This document shows, piece by piece, positions 21,834 to 32,803 of a DNA stretch of 64,000 nt. Location: positions 54,116,379 through 54,180,378 of the forward strand of contig NC_052505.1 in assembly GCF_014356525.2 (NCBI RefSeq), given 5' to 3'. Under the pieces are notes generated by a model. It was not told the origin of the DNA and searched no databases. It saw only the letters and a list, made by a program, of their open reading frames with translations. Source of the stretch: Nilaparvata lugens (lineage: Eukaryota; Arthropoda; Insecta; Hemiptera; Delphacidae). The position numbers and the translations under genes were made by a program. The first letter of the stretch is position 1; every line of letters begins with the position of its first letter.

Positions 21834-23754
21834 TTTTGTTTCTGTGTTTATAATTATTTGTGTGCCAATTGTAGATATCCTTGTCCTCAACTGATTGTAT
21901 TTTTTGAGTTAATGACGGCATGAGATCTTGCTCTCCAACTGTTAAATATCTGAATGAGTTGGTATGCCTACTAAGTGCTACTATTATGTGCTGGATGCGA
22001 TTGTAAATCTTGAGTGGTTTAGTGTTTTTCCTCACTAGATGTTATCTCTAAACGTTGAACCCTGAGCTTCATGTATAGTTAGTATTGTTAATGAGCCAGC
22101 GGGAGCCTTGTTTTTGACAGCTTCCAGTACCATTTGTTTTTCTGATTGCGTGAATATGAGGATCAAAGTTTGTGGTTGTAGGTTGTGAGGTTCTCCGTTA
22201 GTTATTGTTGGTTCAATTGATCGAATAATTTTATTTGTAGTGCAGATATCATTGTAGTAGTTAGACAACAGACAGCACACATCCATTGGACACCTGTTGG
22301 TCACTGATTGGTAGGAATCCGGATCCGCGAAAACAGAAATATTTTTCCAGACTGCTGGTAAACCACTTCTCTCGATGTAAGATATTTGTTTTGAGTCTCC
22401 AACCAGTACTATCTCGTCTGCGCCTGTCAGCTCAGAGACGAATCCCACGAAGCCGGCGTGCATAAGGACAGCTTCATCGATGAATACGCGCTTATATTTT
22501 TTGTGGCAGCCATTAATAAGAAACGACGTCACGGTTCTGTAATTTGAATTGATGATCGAGTTGAATTCATTTCCGTGTTTCTCCTGTATAGTTGATCTTA
22601 TTCCTTTGATTGCGGCTCTTGTTTGAGTTAGTATGAGGTCTTCCATTGGTCGATGTTTATCAACAATTAGATGTGTTTTTCCGCTCCCTGGAACTCCATC
22701 AATCCATCCGATTCTCGGTATCTTGCATCGAGATATATAAATTTTCGAAACAGCATTCAACAGTTCCTCATTAAGCATCACTTGAGTGTCTCGACTAACC
22801 ATAATATATTTTTCATTGGTTCTAAATCTGCGAGAACTGTTGTCAAATGATATGTAAGCTCCGCCTCCCTCCATACTGAGTCCCATTCTATATTTTGAAG
22901 TAGTTGGTAGAAGGATCATTTTCAATTCATTATCGTAAACATTCATACTCCTCAATTCAATTTCTCTGAAGACCGACGATGAAGCATGAAGATTTTCGGT
23001 TCGAAGTGTTAAAAGAGCTTCTTTGAAAATATCTGCGTTTATTTTATCATATTGCTGTAAAAGATTTTTCAATTGAATCATGCAATTTAGAAAGTTATGA
23101 TGCTTGCTCTCTTCTGGTAGATAACCTCTTGGGCATACTTTTTCTTCTGGCCGATCTGGTTCTGGAATATTGAGAAAATTCATGCTGTTAGTGCCCCTAT
23201 GATAAAATATATATTTCAAATGATCAGTTGATAAGATAAAACTGAGTAAATCAATTGAGGATAAATCTGCTAGCTGGCTGAATTCATCTATGCCTACGAC
23301 AAGTGGATAATTCATTGATGCCTTTTTAAATTTCTTCTAGAGCATTATAATCATTTACGGGCAACAAGTAATTCCGAATTAATTGTTTACTGTCAGGCGT
23401 GTTGACTGTTTTCAGTAAGATCGCCGAGCATTTATTTTGTAGACTAATTGGCTCAAGGCTACACCACTCCTCTAGCGTCAGCGATTTTGACTCTAGTACG
23501 TGCGAGAATCCATCTGAGACTCGAATCTTATTTTCTCCTACGTAAGCAAACGCTAAATTAATATCGGAATATTCAACGTAATTCTGAATTAATGATACTC
23601 TACTTTTTTACGTTTGTTTATGTACATGTAGCTTATTTATATTTTTTAGAGATTTTTCAATAGTCGACGGCTCTCTTTTATTGATACTAGGCTTAATTAG
23701 AGTTTCATTTTTCAATATCCTATTTTTCATTTTTTTACTGGCATTACGCGTCAT
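21826..23754 (-). pseudogene. LINE ORF2: viral-type superfamily 1 RNA helicase, copy A
   Basis: About 640 codons. AUG at 23754 overlaps the ORF1 stop (ATGACGCGTAA, 23744-23754). A Lys-rich head of ~48 residues and ~300 residues of unknown fold precede the helicase core. Walker A GVPGSGKT is at 22674-22697. Motif II (FIDEA) is near 22470-22484, motif III (LVGDSKQI) near 22385-22408, motif V (TIHEAQGSTF) near 22040-22070, and motif VI (VALSRHT) at 21961-21981. This motif set and spacing is that of SF1 helicases of alphavirus-like plant and insect RNA viruses (Viral_helicase1 family). An in-frame TAA at 23608 and frame changes near 23325 and 22035 make it inactive. The TGA at 21826-21828 overlaps the ORF3 start. 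Confidence 0.85.
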
Positions 23755-24998
23755 TGGCTTTATGATTAGCTGGCTTATTATTCTTTTTATTATTCTTATC
23801 AACACAAGTTGGAATTTCCTTTTCGGAAGGGCAGTTTTTAGAGTTATGTCCTATAACTGAACAGTGCCCGCAGACATCCTGTTCTTTTTTACAATGCTTC
23901 ATCACGTGATTGAACCCATGGCACCGGAAGCATCTCTGAGCTACAGTATAGTCGCTGGCTTTGCAGCATGTAAAGTCGATAAACAGCTTTACCTTGTTAA
24001 TTATTAGCTTCCTTATTTCTTGATCGCATTCAAACACCCAATGAACGGTATCTTTATCTCTTGGGCCTAACTTGAATGATGGGACGCAGCCTTTGACAAA
24101 GTTTTCTTTTTGGATTCCAGAGTTATAGAAATTCTTTTCATAGATGATCTCTGACAGCTCCTCTTTATTTACATCTGATGGGACATCGTACAAGATTATC
24201 CTTGGCTTCTTGTTTGCAGGCTCCGTGATTTTTATCCCTCCTTTTTGTAAGCTTTTGTTTGTTAGTATTTTTTTCTTATCATTCAATGTATCCAGAACAA
24301 TAAGAAGACCGCCGCCTCGAACATTAACAGTTTTCTTTACTCTTATATTTTTTTTCTTTGGAATGTTTTCCTTCAGACTTTTCCTTATTTTTTCACTACT
24401 CTGCTTCTCATTATCTCCTACCAATTCCAAATTTGTTGGTTATAGAAGAAGTACATGCTCTTCAAGTTGGATTCTTCTTACGTTTCCTATTTTTTCTGCT
24501 GTTGATGCCATCTTCAGCAAAACTGGGTGGTTTATCACTGATTTCCTGCATTTTTTTATTTAAGCTGACTATTGTTTCTTGTAACTTTGGCGCACCTGAA
24601 TTGAGATTTTCTGTCAACTGACTGATAGTAATAGCCCTTGTTTCGATTCTAACGACAGATTCCGTTGTTTCAACTAACATCTCTGAAAATCTTTCATAAT
24701 CTACTCATAAAAGTTTCTTTCTCTCATATTCAACTGCAGCCCATTTTTTAAAATCCAAGAGTTTATTATATAGTTCCTCAATATCCTATTTGAATTCATT
24801 GGCCATAACTTCACTTATGATATTCATATTATCATCTTTTTGCAGCTCCACCTCCTGGTTCTGTTTCTGCTCCAAAGGGCTGATGGTAACGTTTTGTTGA
24901 AATGCCTCTCCTTCTTCTTTCTTCTCCTCTTCTTCGTATTCTGGAATCACTCCATATGGTGGTTTTTTGGTGATTGCATTTGTTGAAAAGACACCACA
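23744..24998 (-). pseudogene. LINE ORF1: zinc-knuckle RNA-binding protein, copy A
   Basis: The gag-like protein of the LINE, expected to coat its RNA. An acidic N-terminal part (VIPEYEEEEKKEEGE) is followed by a predicted coiled stretch, a Lys-rich linker, an RRM-like/PRE-C2HC-like segment (PRIILYDVPSD) and two CCHC knuckles (CFRCHGFNHVMKHC and CGHCSVIGHNSKNC). Two in-frame stops (near 24787 and 24705) and a frameshift near 24440 interrupt it. No AUG opens the N-terminal frame. Block A preserves the second knuckle. Block B has one T fewer there, which fuses ORF1 to the following frame. Confidence 0.8.
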
Positions 24999-25135
24999 CT
25001 ATGATGTTGATGTTACTACACTATATAGCTGATGTTAAACTAACACTATTCTATTGACCTACTTTTCACTGTTATTGAAAGCCACTCTACTCACTAATTT
25101 AGATGTTTACTGTACGACTGCTCGACTACGACTCT

Positions 25136-25136
<1 letters not shown>

Positions 25137-25205
<69 letters not shown>

Positions 25206-25206
25206 T
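25137..25206. repeat. (TA)n microsatellite at LINE 5' end, copy A
   Basis: About 70 bp of alternating T and A with a few interruptions, directly against the LINE 5' end. Its length differs between the two blocks. Confidence 0.9.
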
Positions 25207-26032
25207 GTAATATATACAGGGTGATTAATAATTATGGTAAAATATTTTAATACGTGATAGTAGAGGTGAAAATAAGAAAAAAAGTTCATATAAACATATA
25301 TCCATAAACGCTTCATTAGCTATACAGGGTGAAAGATTTCGCCCGGAATTCAGTTCCTCTGGTGAAATACACCGATGCTGAATTGTTTGGGGACTAGTTT
25401 ATGAAAAACCTATGCTGGATTCATATGGAAAAATATCTGAAAAATTGAATAAAACTAGTCTGGAAGCTGTAGTGTGAGTAGTTTTTGAGAAAAAAGTTGA
25501 AATATACGTAAAACATGGGAATCACTCCAATAACATGCACAATATAGGCGTTAAAACCAGCTGTTCCTATATAACTAGTAGTTCTGTGAACAGTGGACCC
25601 CACGCAGTATTCTCATCCACAAGTACCTGATTGAAACTAAAGACCTTATGGAAATACAGCAATAGACTGGCTTCTCCACACATCTGTGTAATCACTTGTC
25701 AGCTGATTTATGATGAATAATTCTATAGATTGATTTTTACTCTAATATTGGCGTATGAAGGAGGCTCCTTTTTCTTTTTTATTATCCTTGAAATGCAAAA
25801 TTTCCAAAAACCTTGTATATACGTCGACGCGCAATTAAAAAAGGAGCATAACTGTCAAATTTCATGAAAATCTATTACCGCGTTTCGCCGTAAATTATAT
25901 ATAATTAAATATATTTAAATTATTAAATATTATATATTAATTAAACATATAAACATTTAAACATTCAAACATTCAAACATTAAGAGAAATGCCAAACCGT
26001 CGACTTGAATATTAGACCTCACTTCGCTCGGT
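25207..26032. repeat. Dispersed-repeat-like region, copy A
   Basis: TACAGGGTGA occurs at two places (about 25215 and 25323), as at the ends of many insect MITEs. Toward the right are an ATTAAAT/AACATT tandem-rich tract and CTCACTTCGCTCGGTCAA at the edge. The latter resembles high-copy repeats of planthopper genomes, from memory. No coding sequence was recognised. Confidence 0.4.
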
Positions 26033-26814
26033 CAACAAGAAATACAAATATTTATGGAACAGTTTCAACTTATTAGTGAAAAATTACTTACAAATAACAT
26101 GTAGGCCTAACAATATTGTTTTGCATTGCTATTTTGGGTTTACATTAACATTGTACAGTAAACTCACTGCAAAACAAGTGTTATTTACTCATAAATTGTT
26201 GTGAACGCTTTCACGTATTGTAAGTTACTGATAATCTACATAACAATAAAAACCAAAAGCCAATACCAAATCCACATAATGCTAAATGTGGTACCAGAGT
26301 GCAGGACGTAAATCTTGGACTTTAAGGCTTCAACTTGAGATGTCACTTGAATTTATATGAAATACACTAAAAACAGGAAAAGTGACCAACTCTTATTTTG
26401 GGAGAAAGAAAATTGTCTAGCCAGAGAACTATTTTTCTAGAATCTCTGTGTTTTTTTTTCAATATATACATCGCACTCACATTGTTCTCTATATTGCATT
26501 ATTTTCTACTTAAGGCTGTGCAGAGGCTAAAAATGAACTTTCTACTCGTGATATTTTTCAAAGTTTTTCAATTCGTATATCATCAAGTTATCATTTTTTT
26601 TCAAACGATACATTGCTATCCAGTCTAGGGACTAATAAGCAACTTTTTCTGTCCTATAATACTAATGAATACTTCATACAAGAGAATCCTCCATAGGGTC
26701 TCCTATTCAAATTCTAATATTATTAGTACACTGCTTATGACTGTACTACACAGGTGAATTTCACTCATTTCCACTGCTCTGCTTTTCACTGGACACAAGA
26801 CACTTGAATCAGCA
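26033..26814. repeat. Unassigned, with a terminal-repeat-like block at 26505-26600, copy A
   Basis: AAATGAACTTTCTACTCGTG and the following ~60 bp, ending CATCAAGTTATC, are repeated in inverse orientation at about 33260-33353, at the right edge of the 468-bp foldback. The block is therefore part of a dispersed element. The rest is non-coding, including the 3' UTR of the Jockey-type LINE. Confidence 0.45.
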
Positions 26815-27334
26815 CTAGACCAGTTCAAATGGCTTCTTCCTTTTCAGCCTCCTCACCAATCCTTCATTTTCCAGCAGCTGGATTGCTTCAATGTTGTCGT
26901 GTTGGTGGAGTCGGGCCTCGTGTTTCTCTGCATGCCTCTGGATTTCGCTGCATACCAGGTCGACTTGCAGGTCTCTGTGAAGGTCGCTGTTTCTGACGTA
27001 CCAAGGAGCATCAGCAATGTTTCTCAGCACCTTGTTTTGGAAGCATTGTATGACTTTGATATTACTGTCTTTGGTACACCCCCAAAGTTGAATACCATAC
27101 GTTCATACTGGCTTTAGAATCTGCTTATACAGGAGTACTTTGCTTGGAATTGACAGGATGGAGTTCCTTTCAATCAGCCACCAGAGTCTCTTGTATTTTA
27201 TTTCCAGCTCTTCTCTCTTCTTCTTAACAAGGACCTTCCAGCGAAGCTTTGCATCTAAAGTGATACCTAGGTACCTGACATCATTGGAAAATGATACTAT
27301 TTGATTGTTAATGGTTATTGGTATGGGTTGAGCC
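26815..27334 (-). pseudogene. Jockey-type LINE reverse transcriptase, C-terminal part, copy A
   Basis: The thumb and C-terminal region of a Jockey-clade ORF2: DVRYLGITLDAKLRW, then ILKPV followed by TGA at 27103-27105 where Trp is usual, then TYGIQLWGC and the DLVCSEIQRHAEKH tail, ending at 26815. In this block the RT palm upstream is absent: 996 bp present in block B are missing at 27334/27335. Confidence 0.8.
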
Positions 27335-29639
27335 GGAAAATTATTCAATAAAATTATAATTATTTTGCAAATAAAGCACAAATTATTTATGAATCGCTCA
27401 CTGATTTTGAGGTTACACTTTGTTTACTATCGATCAGATGTTTTTAAAACAGTTCGAACGCAGCTGACTGATTCAAAGTATTGTCAAATGTCACGCTGGC
27501 TTCACGTAAGATATAATACCATCTCTAAAAATTAAAACTATCCATAAAGGATCAAGAATTTCAAATAAAAAAATAAAATGTATGTGTTATCGTTGAAATT
27601 ATTTATTATTTAAGAAATTATATTATATGTCAGGTCTTATTGTAACTAAATGGGTCATAGCATGAAATTATATTATTGATAAAATGGCAGAAATTAATTA
27701 TAACAATCTCAAACCTAATAAAAATTGTATAAGAATATTAATTTATTAATGATTTAATTCAACTGAACCACATGGTAATTAAATCTCTTTGGCAGGTCTA
27801 AGCCAATCACAGTGCATAGAAATAGCACCAGGAAGGTGATCGTTTGAAAGCAACACATGTTAATCTATTATCAGACAACAACCCTGCCTTATCAGTTACA
27901 CTAGCACATGTACATTGTATGAGAGGAACTATGTCCAGAAGATTAAGCAATTTTAAGAATTACATAAATTAAATTATTATTGTAATTAAAGGAATTGTAT
28001 TCTACTGCTTGCCACTGACGTCATGTTTACGTCACAAGCGTTCTACCAATGGCAAATTTTTATGCAAATTATTACATCGAGATTCTGAGAAGCAAGGTCT
28101 AGCCTAGAAGCTTAGAGAAAAGACAGCTCTTCCCTTTTGAAATCCTCACCGTGCAGATCTCTTTTTATAGTTACAAAAGACCTATTTGTGAAAATTTCTT
28201 GTTCGATTTTAAATGTTCTATTTGTGAGCCGATATTTTAGGCCAATCTATTTGTTATTTGTAAATTTCTGTTTTCATCAATCAATAAATTTAAAAGTTTA
28301 AAGTAAATTATCCCTTAATTAATTCGGTGAAGGAGATATTTAAATTAAAATTCCCCACGTGCTGAAACCGAAGCCTGGATTGCCGCTGATCAAACGATTT
28401 TTGATCTAAAGAAGAAAACCACGACCGCCAAGGAAATTCACGTGAGTTATAAGCTTAAAAGGGGCCCCAATCTACGCTTCGAAAATATTTCAGTGCAGAA
28501 AAACATAAATTTTTTCTTCGTTAATTATTGGCCACGCCGACAAGCGCTTTTAGTTATTAAGAGCCTAAATTTATTCATCTTTAATTTCTAAGAATTTGTA
28601 GTTGATTAACTATCCTCCGCTGCCTGAACCACGACCCCGAGCAACTTTAAAATATATTTTGTAATTCATTTTTTTTTCACTATTTTTCAAAACTGTTCAA
28701 TTTTATCAATTGTAAAATTCTGTTGAATCACGCATGGTATCATGCAAGCACAAGAAAATTTTTAACTATTCTATTAATGCTAAATTATTATCAACCTGTA
28801 AATCAAATTCTGAATCTGCACTGTATGATTACATATTTTATTATAATATATTTCAGTTTTGTTAATTCGCTTTCTGAGTTCGATTATTTCTTAAGCCTGT
28901 CAATTGTTGTGTCTGATACGTTCTATATCATCAAGAACCGATCGAATATGATCATTAGAATAATTGAATCAAGCTGGATATTGGAACAGGTCTAAGTGGA
29001 TGTAGCGAGTGGGGTCAGATCGAGATATTTATTCTTTGTCCTTACCTGCTCATACATCAGCTTTTATCTGTTACCTACCTCGACTTTGGAGCGAATGCAT
29101 CAATTGTACAGCAGAGGCAGCCATAGATCATATAAATTCCTACAATAGAGCTTAAAACCCGACAAGACTCTGTTCTCGAAATATATTCTGAACGATATTT
29201 GGTTCAAATACCGTATTTTTAATCCTTCAGAACTTATTAGAGACGCAGTCCCGTAAATTAGCTACATCGGGATTTTTGCTCGACCTGTATGATTTTGTAT
29301 GCTCATTCTTCACAGGTAATAATTTTAAGGTATCCGTATTCAGTGTTTAGCGTCCGCTACACTACTTATAAAAATTTCATCATTATACAATCTGTCATTA
29401 GAAGAATCAAGGGTGAGCGAGCGTTTAGGCCTCCCGCGATTCCGACAATTGTATGAATCTTGTAGTGAATCAATCGGTCTGGTGTTCACTCAGCGTCCAC
29501 ACACGCATTGCAAAATTTATAGCCTCTACACCATTGACTCAGTACAAGATTCACCCTACATGTGTGAAGCCGTTAAAAAACGCACCACATGATTTGCCGG
29601 CCCAACGTGAGGCATTTAAATACAGCATTACATCACCCT
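27335..29639. mobile_element. Insertion splitting the Jockey-type LINE, copy A
   Basis: About 2.3 kb of non-LINE DNA lies between the two halves of the Jockey RT. It contains a repeat related to 13060-13400, then ~1.1 kb of unassigned AT-rich DNA (27620-28720), then a plus-strand relative of the unnamed repeat at 15190-15650. Because related sequences flank the Harbinger pieces too, this may be a non-autonomous DNA element of that neighbourhood. No terminal repeats or target-site duplication were resolved. Confidence 0.5.
28870..29345 (+). repeat. Unnamed dispersed repeat with residual coding potential, copy A-plus
   Basis: Diverged plus-strand copy of 15190-15650. The shared blocks are CTGAGTTCGATTATTTCTT, GGGGTCAGATCGAGAT, CTTACCTGCT and LLDLYDFV. 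Its frame is interrupted by several stops and shifts, and similarity at protein level jumps between frames. Confidence 0.5.
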
Positions 29640-30959
29640 ACGTGTATTGTCCTATCCTTGGAGGTGAGAGTGACTCCCCCAGGAAGAGCACCACAATGTC
29701 TAAACTCTTCGCTCTCCTGGATAAAATCCTCTTCAATTTCCAGCTCATCATGATTGTGTGGTTGAAATGTGTTTACCAGATGATCAGCAAATGCTTGAAC
29801 TTTTTCTGTATTGCTTCTAGCCCATGAGGCATCCTGTTTCCTAATTGGTGGTGCATGCTGAATGGGTCTTTTCAATTTCCTGGCTGCCTTCCAGAAAGAG
29901 TAGTCGGTGCTTCCATCTCCTGTTAGATTTCTCAGATAATGATTCATTGATTCATTCTTAATTTGTTTGATTTCTCTTCTGAGCTGTTGAGTTAAATGAT
30001 TAAGTTGCCTTTTATCTTGTGAAGTTCTTGTTTGTTGCCATTTTTTCCTAGCTCTCCTTTTTTCAGCTATCATTTCCCTCACTTCTGTTGGGTAGCTATT
30101 TCCTACAGTTCTTCTTCTTAGTTGTGGGGTGTTCCATCAGGCTGCCTGTTGCACGACAGTGACAAATTTTCCATCCAAATTTCCTCCATCAAGCTGTTCC
30201 ATGCTTCTCAATGGTACATCAAGGGTTATTTTCCTTCCAGCATCTGTTGAAATCCTTCCCAGTCTGTACGGGTATTAACAAGCCATGGCCGTTCATTTTG
30301 TTTTCGTATTATAGATTCACTCAGCTCTAGAAGAATTGGAGAATGGTCAGTATCAAGGTCGAAACTTTCCTCAATACTCAAGTAGTTAAAACTCACATTT
30401 TTAATTAAGAAGAAATCTATTAGGTCTGGAATTTTTTGCATATCTGAGGGCCAGTAGGTTGGTTTTCCGGTAGAAATGGCCTCACAACTGTACTCCATAA
30501 TAGCCTTATAGAGCTCTCTGCCTTTCGTGGTTGTTAAACGTGTCCCCAAACAACGTGTTTTGCATTAAAATCACCATCACATCTCAAATAAAGCTATGTA
30601 TTCTCCATTTCGTATGGAATGTCTGGGTGGGCAGTAGATAGCAGTCACAACCAACTTATAAGTTCCTGTTTGAACAGCTACACTAGTTAATTGCACTCTT
30701 TCTGACTCATATTTAATTTCTTCATGATGTTGAATACTATCCTTGATGATAACAGCACTTCCACCTCGCGCCGAATTACTGGGATGTATAGCATGATAAG
30801 TCTTATATCCTCTGATTCTAATGTAAGATTATTAGTGAAATGAGTTTCTGGAACTGAACAAATATTTATCTTTACTAAATTTAAAACTGCTTCTTATTTT
30901 TATTGCCGATTAAGGAGTCCATTAGCATTCCATTCAACTATTCTAAGTGTATTCAGCAT
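29640..30959 (-). pseudogene. Jockey-type LINE ORF2: endonuclease and RT start, copy A
   Basis: AUG at 30957-30959 overlaps the ORF1 stop as TAATG. The endonuclease starts LRIVEWNANGLL, contains a PETHFT box, and ends with TDHSPILLEL. The RT fore-region (KKWQQTRTSQDKRQ, SFWKAARKLKRP, WARSNTEKVQAFADHL) follows and stops where the insertion begins, near 29640. Stops after NGLLNRQ and several frame changes show that it is dead. The combination is typical of Jockey-clade ORF2. Confidence 0.85.
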
Positions 30960-32450
30960 TACAATTCAGAAGAACAATTTTTCTCCAACTTCTCAAAACG
31001 GCTTTGAAGATAGAAGATATTCTTTTCTTGCTTGTCTAACTTATGTAAAATGAGCTTCAGCACCTGATTAATATCTCCCTCCATATTATCGAACTGACAG
31101 CTATTCGAATTAGAGCCTTTGTTTCCTACAACAGTCTCTGCAGATGTTCTTCTACTCAGAGTAGGCACACGAATTTCTACCTGCTTAGTATTTTTATATC
31201 CAAGCTTTGTAGTTAGATTTTGACTGATTGAGCTCTTGGGAGTGTCCGTCTTCCTTTTTTGAGCCGCATTTCTGATTTTCTGCAGTTCAATAGCTACAGT
31301 ACACCCTCTGTAACTTGCAGGGTGAGCTTCTCCGCACTGGACACATTTTTGGTAGGACATCATTGGTTTTTGGCAGTCCCTACTTAGATGCTTTGATCCA
31401 CATTTCACGCATCTTGGTTCCATGTTACAGTAACGTTGGGTGTGACCGTAAGCCTGGCAACGCTTGCATTGGGCTATCAGCTTTGTCTTCCTTATATTTC
31501 CAATTTCCACCTTACATCCAAGAACCGTTTTCAATTCAAATATTTTAATTATATCTTCCTCGCAGCTAAAGGATACCAGGAGAATGTCCAATGGTTCCTT
31601 AGTCTTCCATTTGAGTTTATTTACCACTTCCAGGACTTTATAGCCTTGATTCTTCAAATCATCAAGTATGGTATCTGGACTACACGAATGATGTAGTTTC
31701 TTTACCATCACTCTGATGGGTCGAGACAGTCCATTTTCGTATGAATGCCACTTATAGCCAGTATCAACCAATTTTTTCGTCACGTTTCTATAAGTATCTA
31801 CATCTAGAACGTTGATTTTGAATGTTTCATCACTGACTAGCTTTATTCTGAACTTGTCATCTGGAGAGACACTGTTCAAAGTTTTTAAAAACGTATTGAA
31901 ATTTTTTATATCGTTCACAATGATAGGAGGCGGGGGCACTACTTTATTCTTCTTTTCCTTGGTGTGCTGGCTGTCAGTTGCTGCACTGCTTGTTGATGGC
32001 TGGGGGTGCAAAAGCGAGGTATCCATCTTCCTTTTTTTGAATTTCTTGATTTCATTTATACAATCATAATAATTTACTTATTTATTTCACTCGGATCCAT
32101 TCAGTGTACTTTGCTAACTCTTCTTCATCCGTAGAGGAATGTAAATTCTTGTTTTCTTCCTTTTCGGCAGTTAGTTTATTAGTTTTCAAATTTCCTCCTA
32201 CAGTAAATGACTGAGGCTGGTTCTTACTCTCCCTATTTTTCTCAAGAAGAGAGATTCTTTTAATCAGTTGCTCTAGCTTCGTTTGAAGCTCTTCATTCTT
32301 GATTTGCATCATTACACATCTATTTTCAGCTTCCTTCCAACTATTATACAATATTTTTTCGGTTGCTGTTCTTAAATTATTTGGGTCGATGACCTTTTCC
32401 GGCGTTGACTCCTTTGTAGGGATACCTGCGTTTACACTACCGGTTTCCAT
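30959..32450 (-). pseudogene. Jockey-type LINE ORF1, copy A
   Basis: The gag-like RNA-binding protein of a Jockey LINE. The first 122 codons from AUG at 32450 form a coiled-coil-like segment (QTKLEQLIKRISLLEKN). After a stop at 32082 a second frame of 355 codons begins at 32026. It contains a PRE-C2HC-like domain (PIRVMVKKLHHSCSPDTIL) and three knuckles (CKRCQAYGHTQRYC, CVKCGSKHLSRDC, CVQCGEAHPASYRGC), the triple arrangement usual in Jockey. The two frames differ by one base and the same break is in both blocks, so it predates their divergence. Confidence 0.85.
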
Positions 32451-32803
32451 TTTTCTTTATTCGCTTCGACTTCTTCTTCTGTTGCCTCTTCTTCAAACTC
32501 GGGAATCAAAATTTCGACGGTCTGACGAAATACATTTATGTTGAATTTAAACTGTTTATTCATTATTCAGCAAAGCGATTGTGTCGCGAACATTGACCGG
32601 CCGGCCAAACCGGGACGCTCGAACGAGCACTCGCGTACTGCAATTTCGCACTTTTCGACAATTCCGCGTAGGCCTAATTCCACTAAGGCGCAGATACGGA
32701 ACTATCGAAATATAACTATTTTTACTACCACTATACTACACTATTCTACTAACACTACAATGCTCTCGACATGCTACCGCTACGACGTCTAAACGATGAC
32801 TGA
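32451..32803 (-). other. Probable 5' leader of Jockey-type LINE, copy A
   Basis: The minus strand upstream of ORF1 is non-coding except for a short acidic open stretch (EEEATEEEVE) just before the AUG. The 5' end of the element was not fixed. Confidence 0.4.

Larger units (their letters stand above)
18612..25136 (-). mobile_element. Three-ORF LINE carrying an SF1 helicase, copy A
   Basis: A ~6.5-kb non-LTR retrotransposon read on the minus strand. It has a 5' leader from 25136, a zinc-knuckle ORF1, a helicase ORF2, an endonuclease-reverse transcriptase ORF3, a 3' UTR, and a (TTTA)n tail at 18612. The 5' end abuts a (TA)n microsatellite, a likely target. RT motifs (NCYRPISLLS, PQGTVLGPILFLLYIN, FADD) and the short tandem tail place it in the CR1/Jockey group of LINEs, with the clade not settled. 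An extra viral-type helicase ORF between ORF1 and EN-RT is the unusual feature. All ORFs have stops or frameshifts. Confidence 0.88.

Noticed and set aside
21826..23754. Helicase as an independent endogenous viral integration
   Set aside because: Start/stop overlaps on both sides and collinear orientation favour an integral LINE ORF. It is kept only as the alternative to be excluded.
25107..25316. Open frame rich in Tyr-Ile repeats
   Set aside because: It is a translation of the (TA)n tract at the LINE 5' end.
27830..28600. Possible solo LTR or 5' leader of an LTR element
   Set aside because: The composition is reminiscent of one, but no paired copy, primer-binding site or clean TG...CA ends were found in the block.
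29453..29827. 124-codon plus-strand frame (also 59355-59729)
   Set aside because: Its second half is antisense to the Jockey ORF2 and its first half lies in the nested insertion. There is no independent support.
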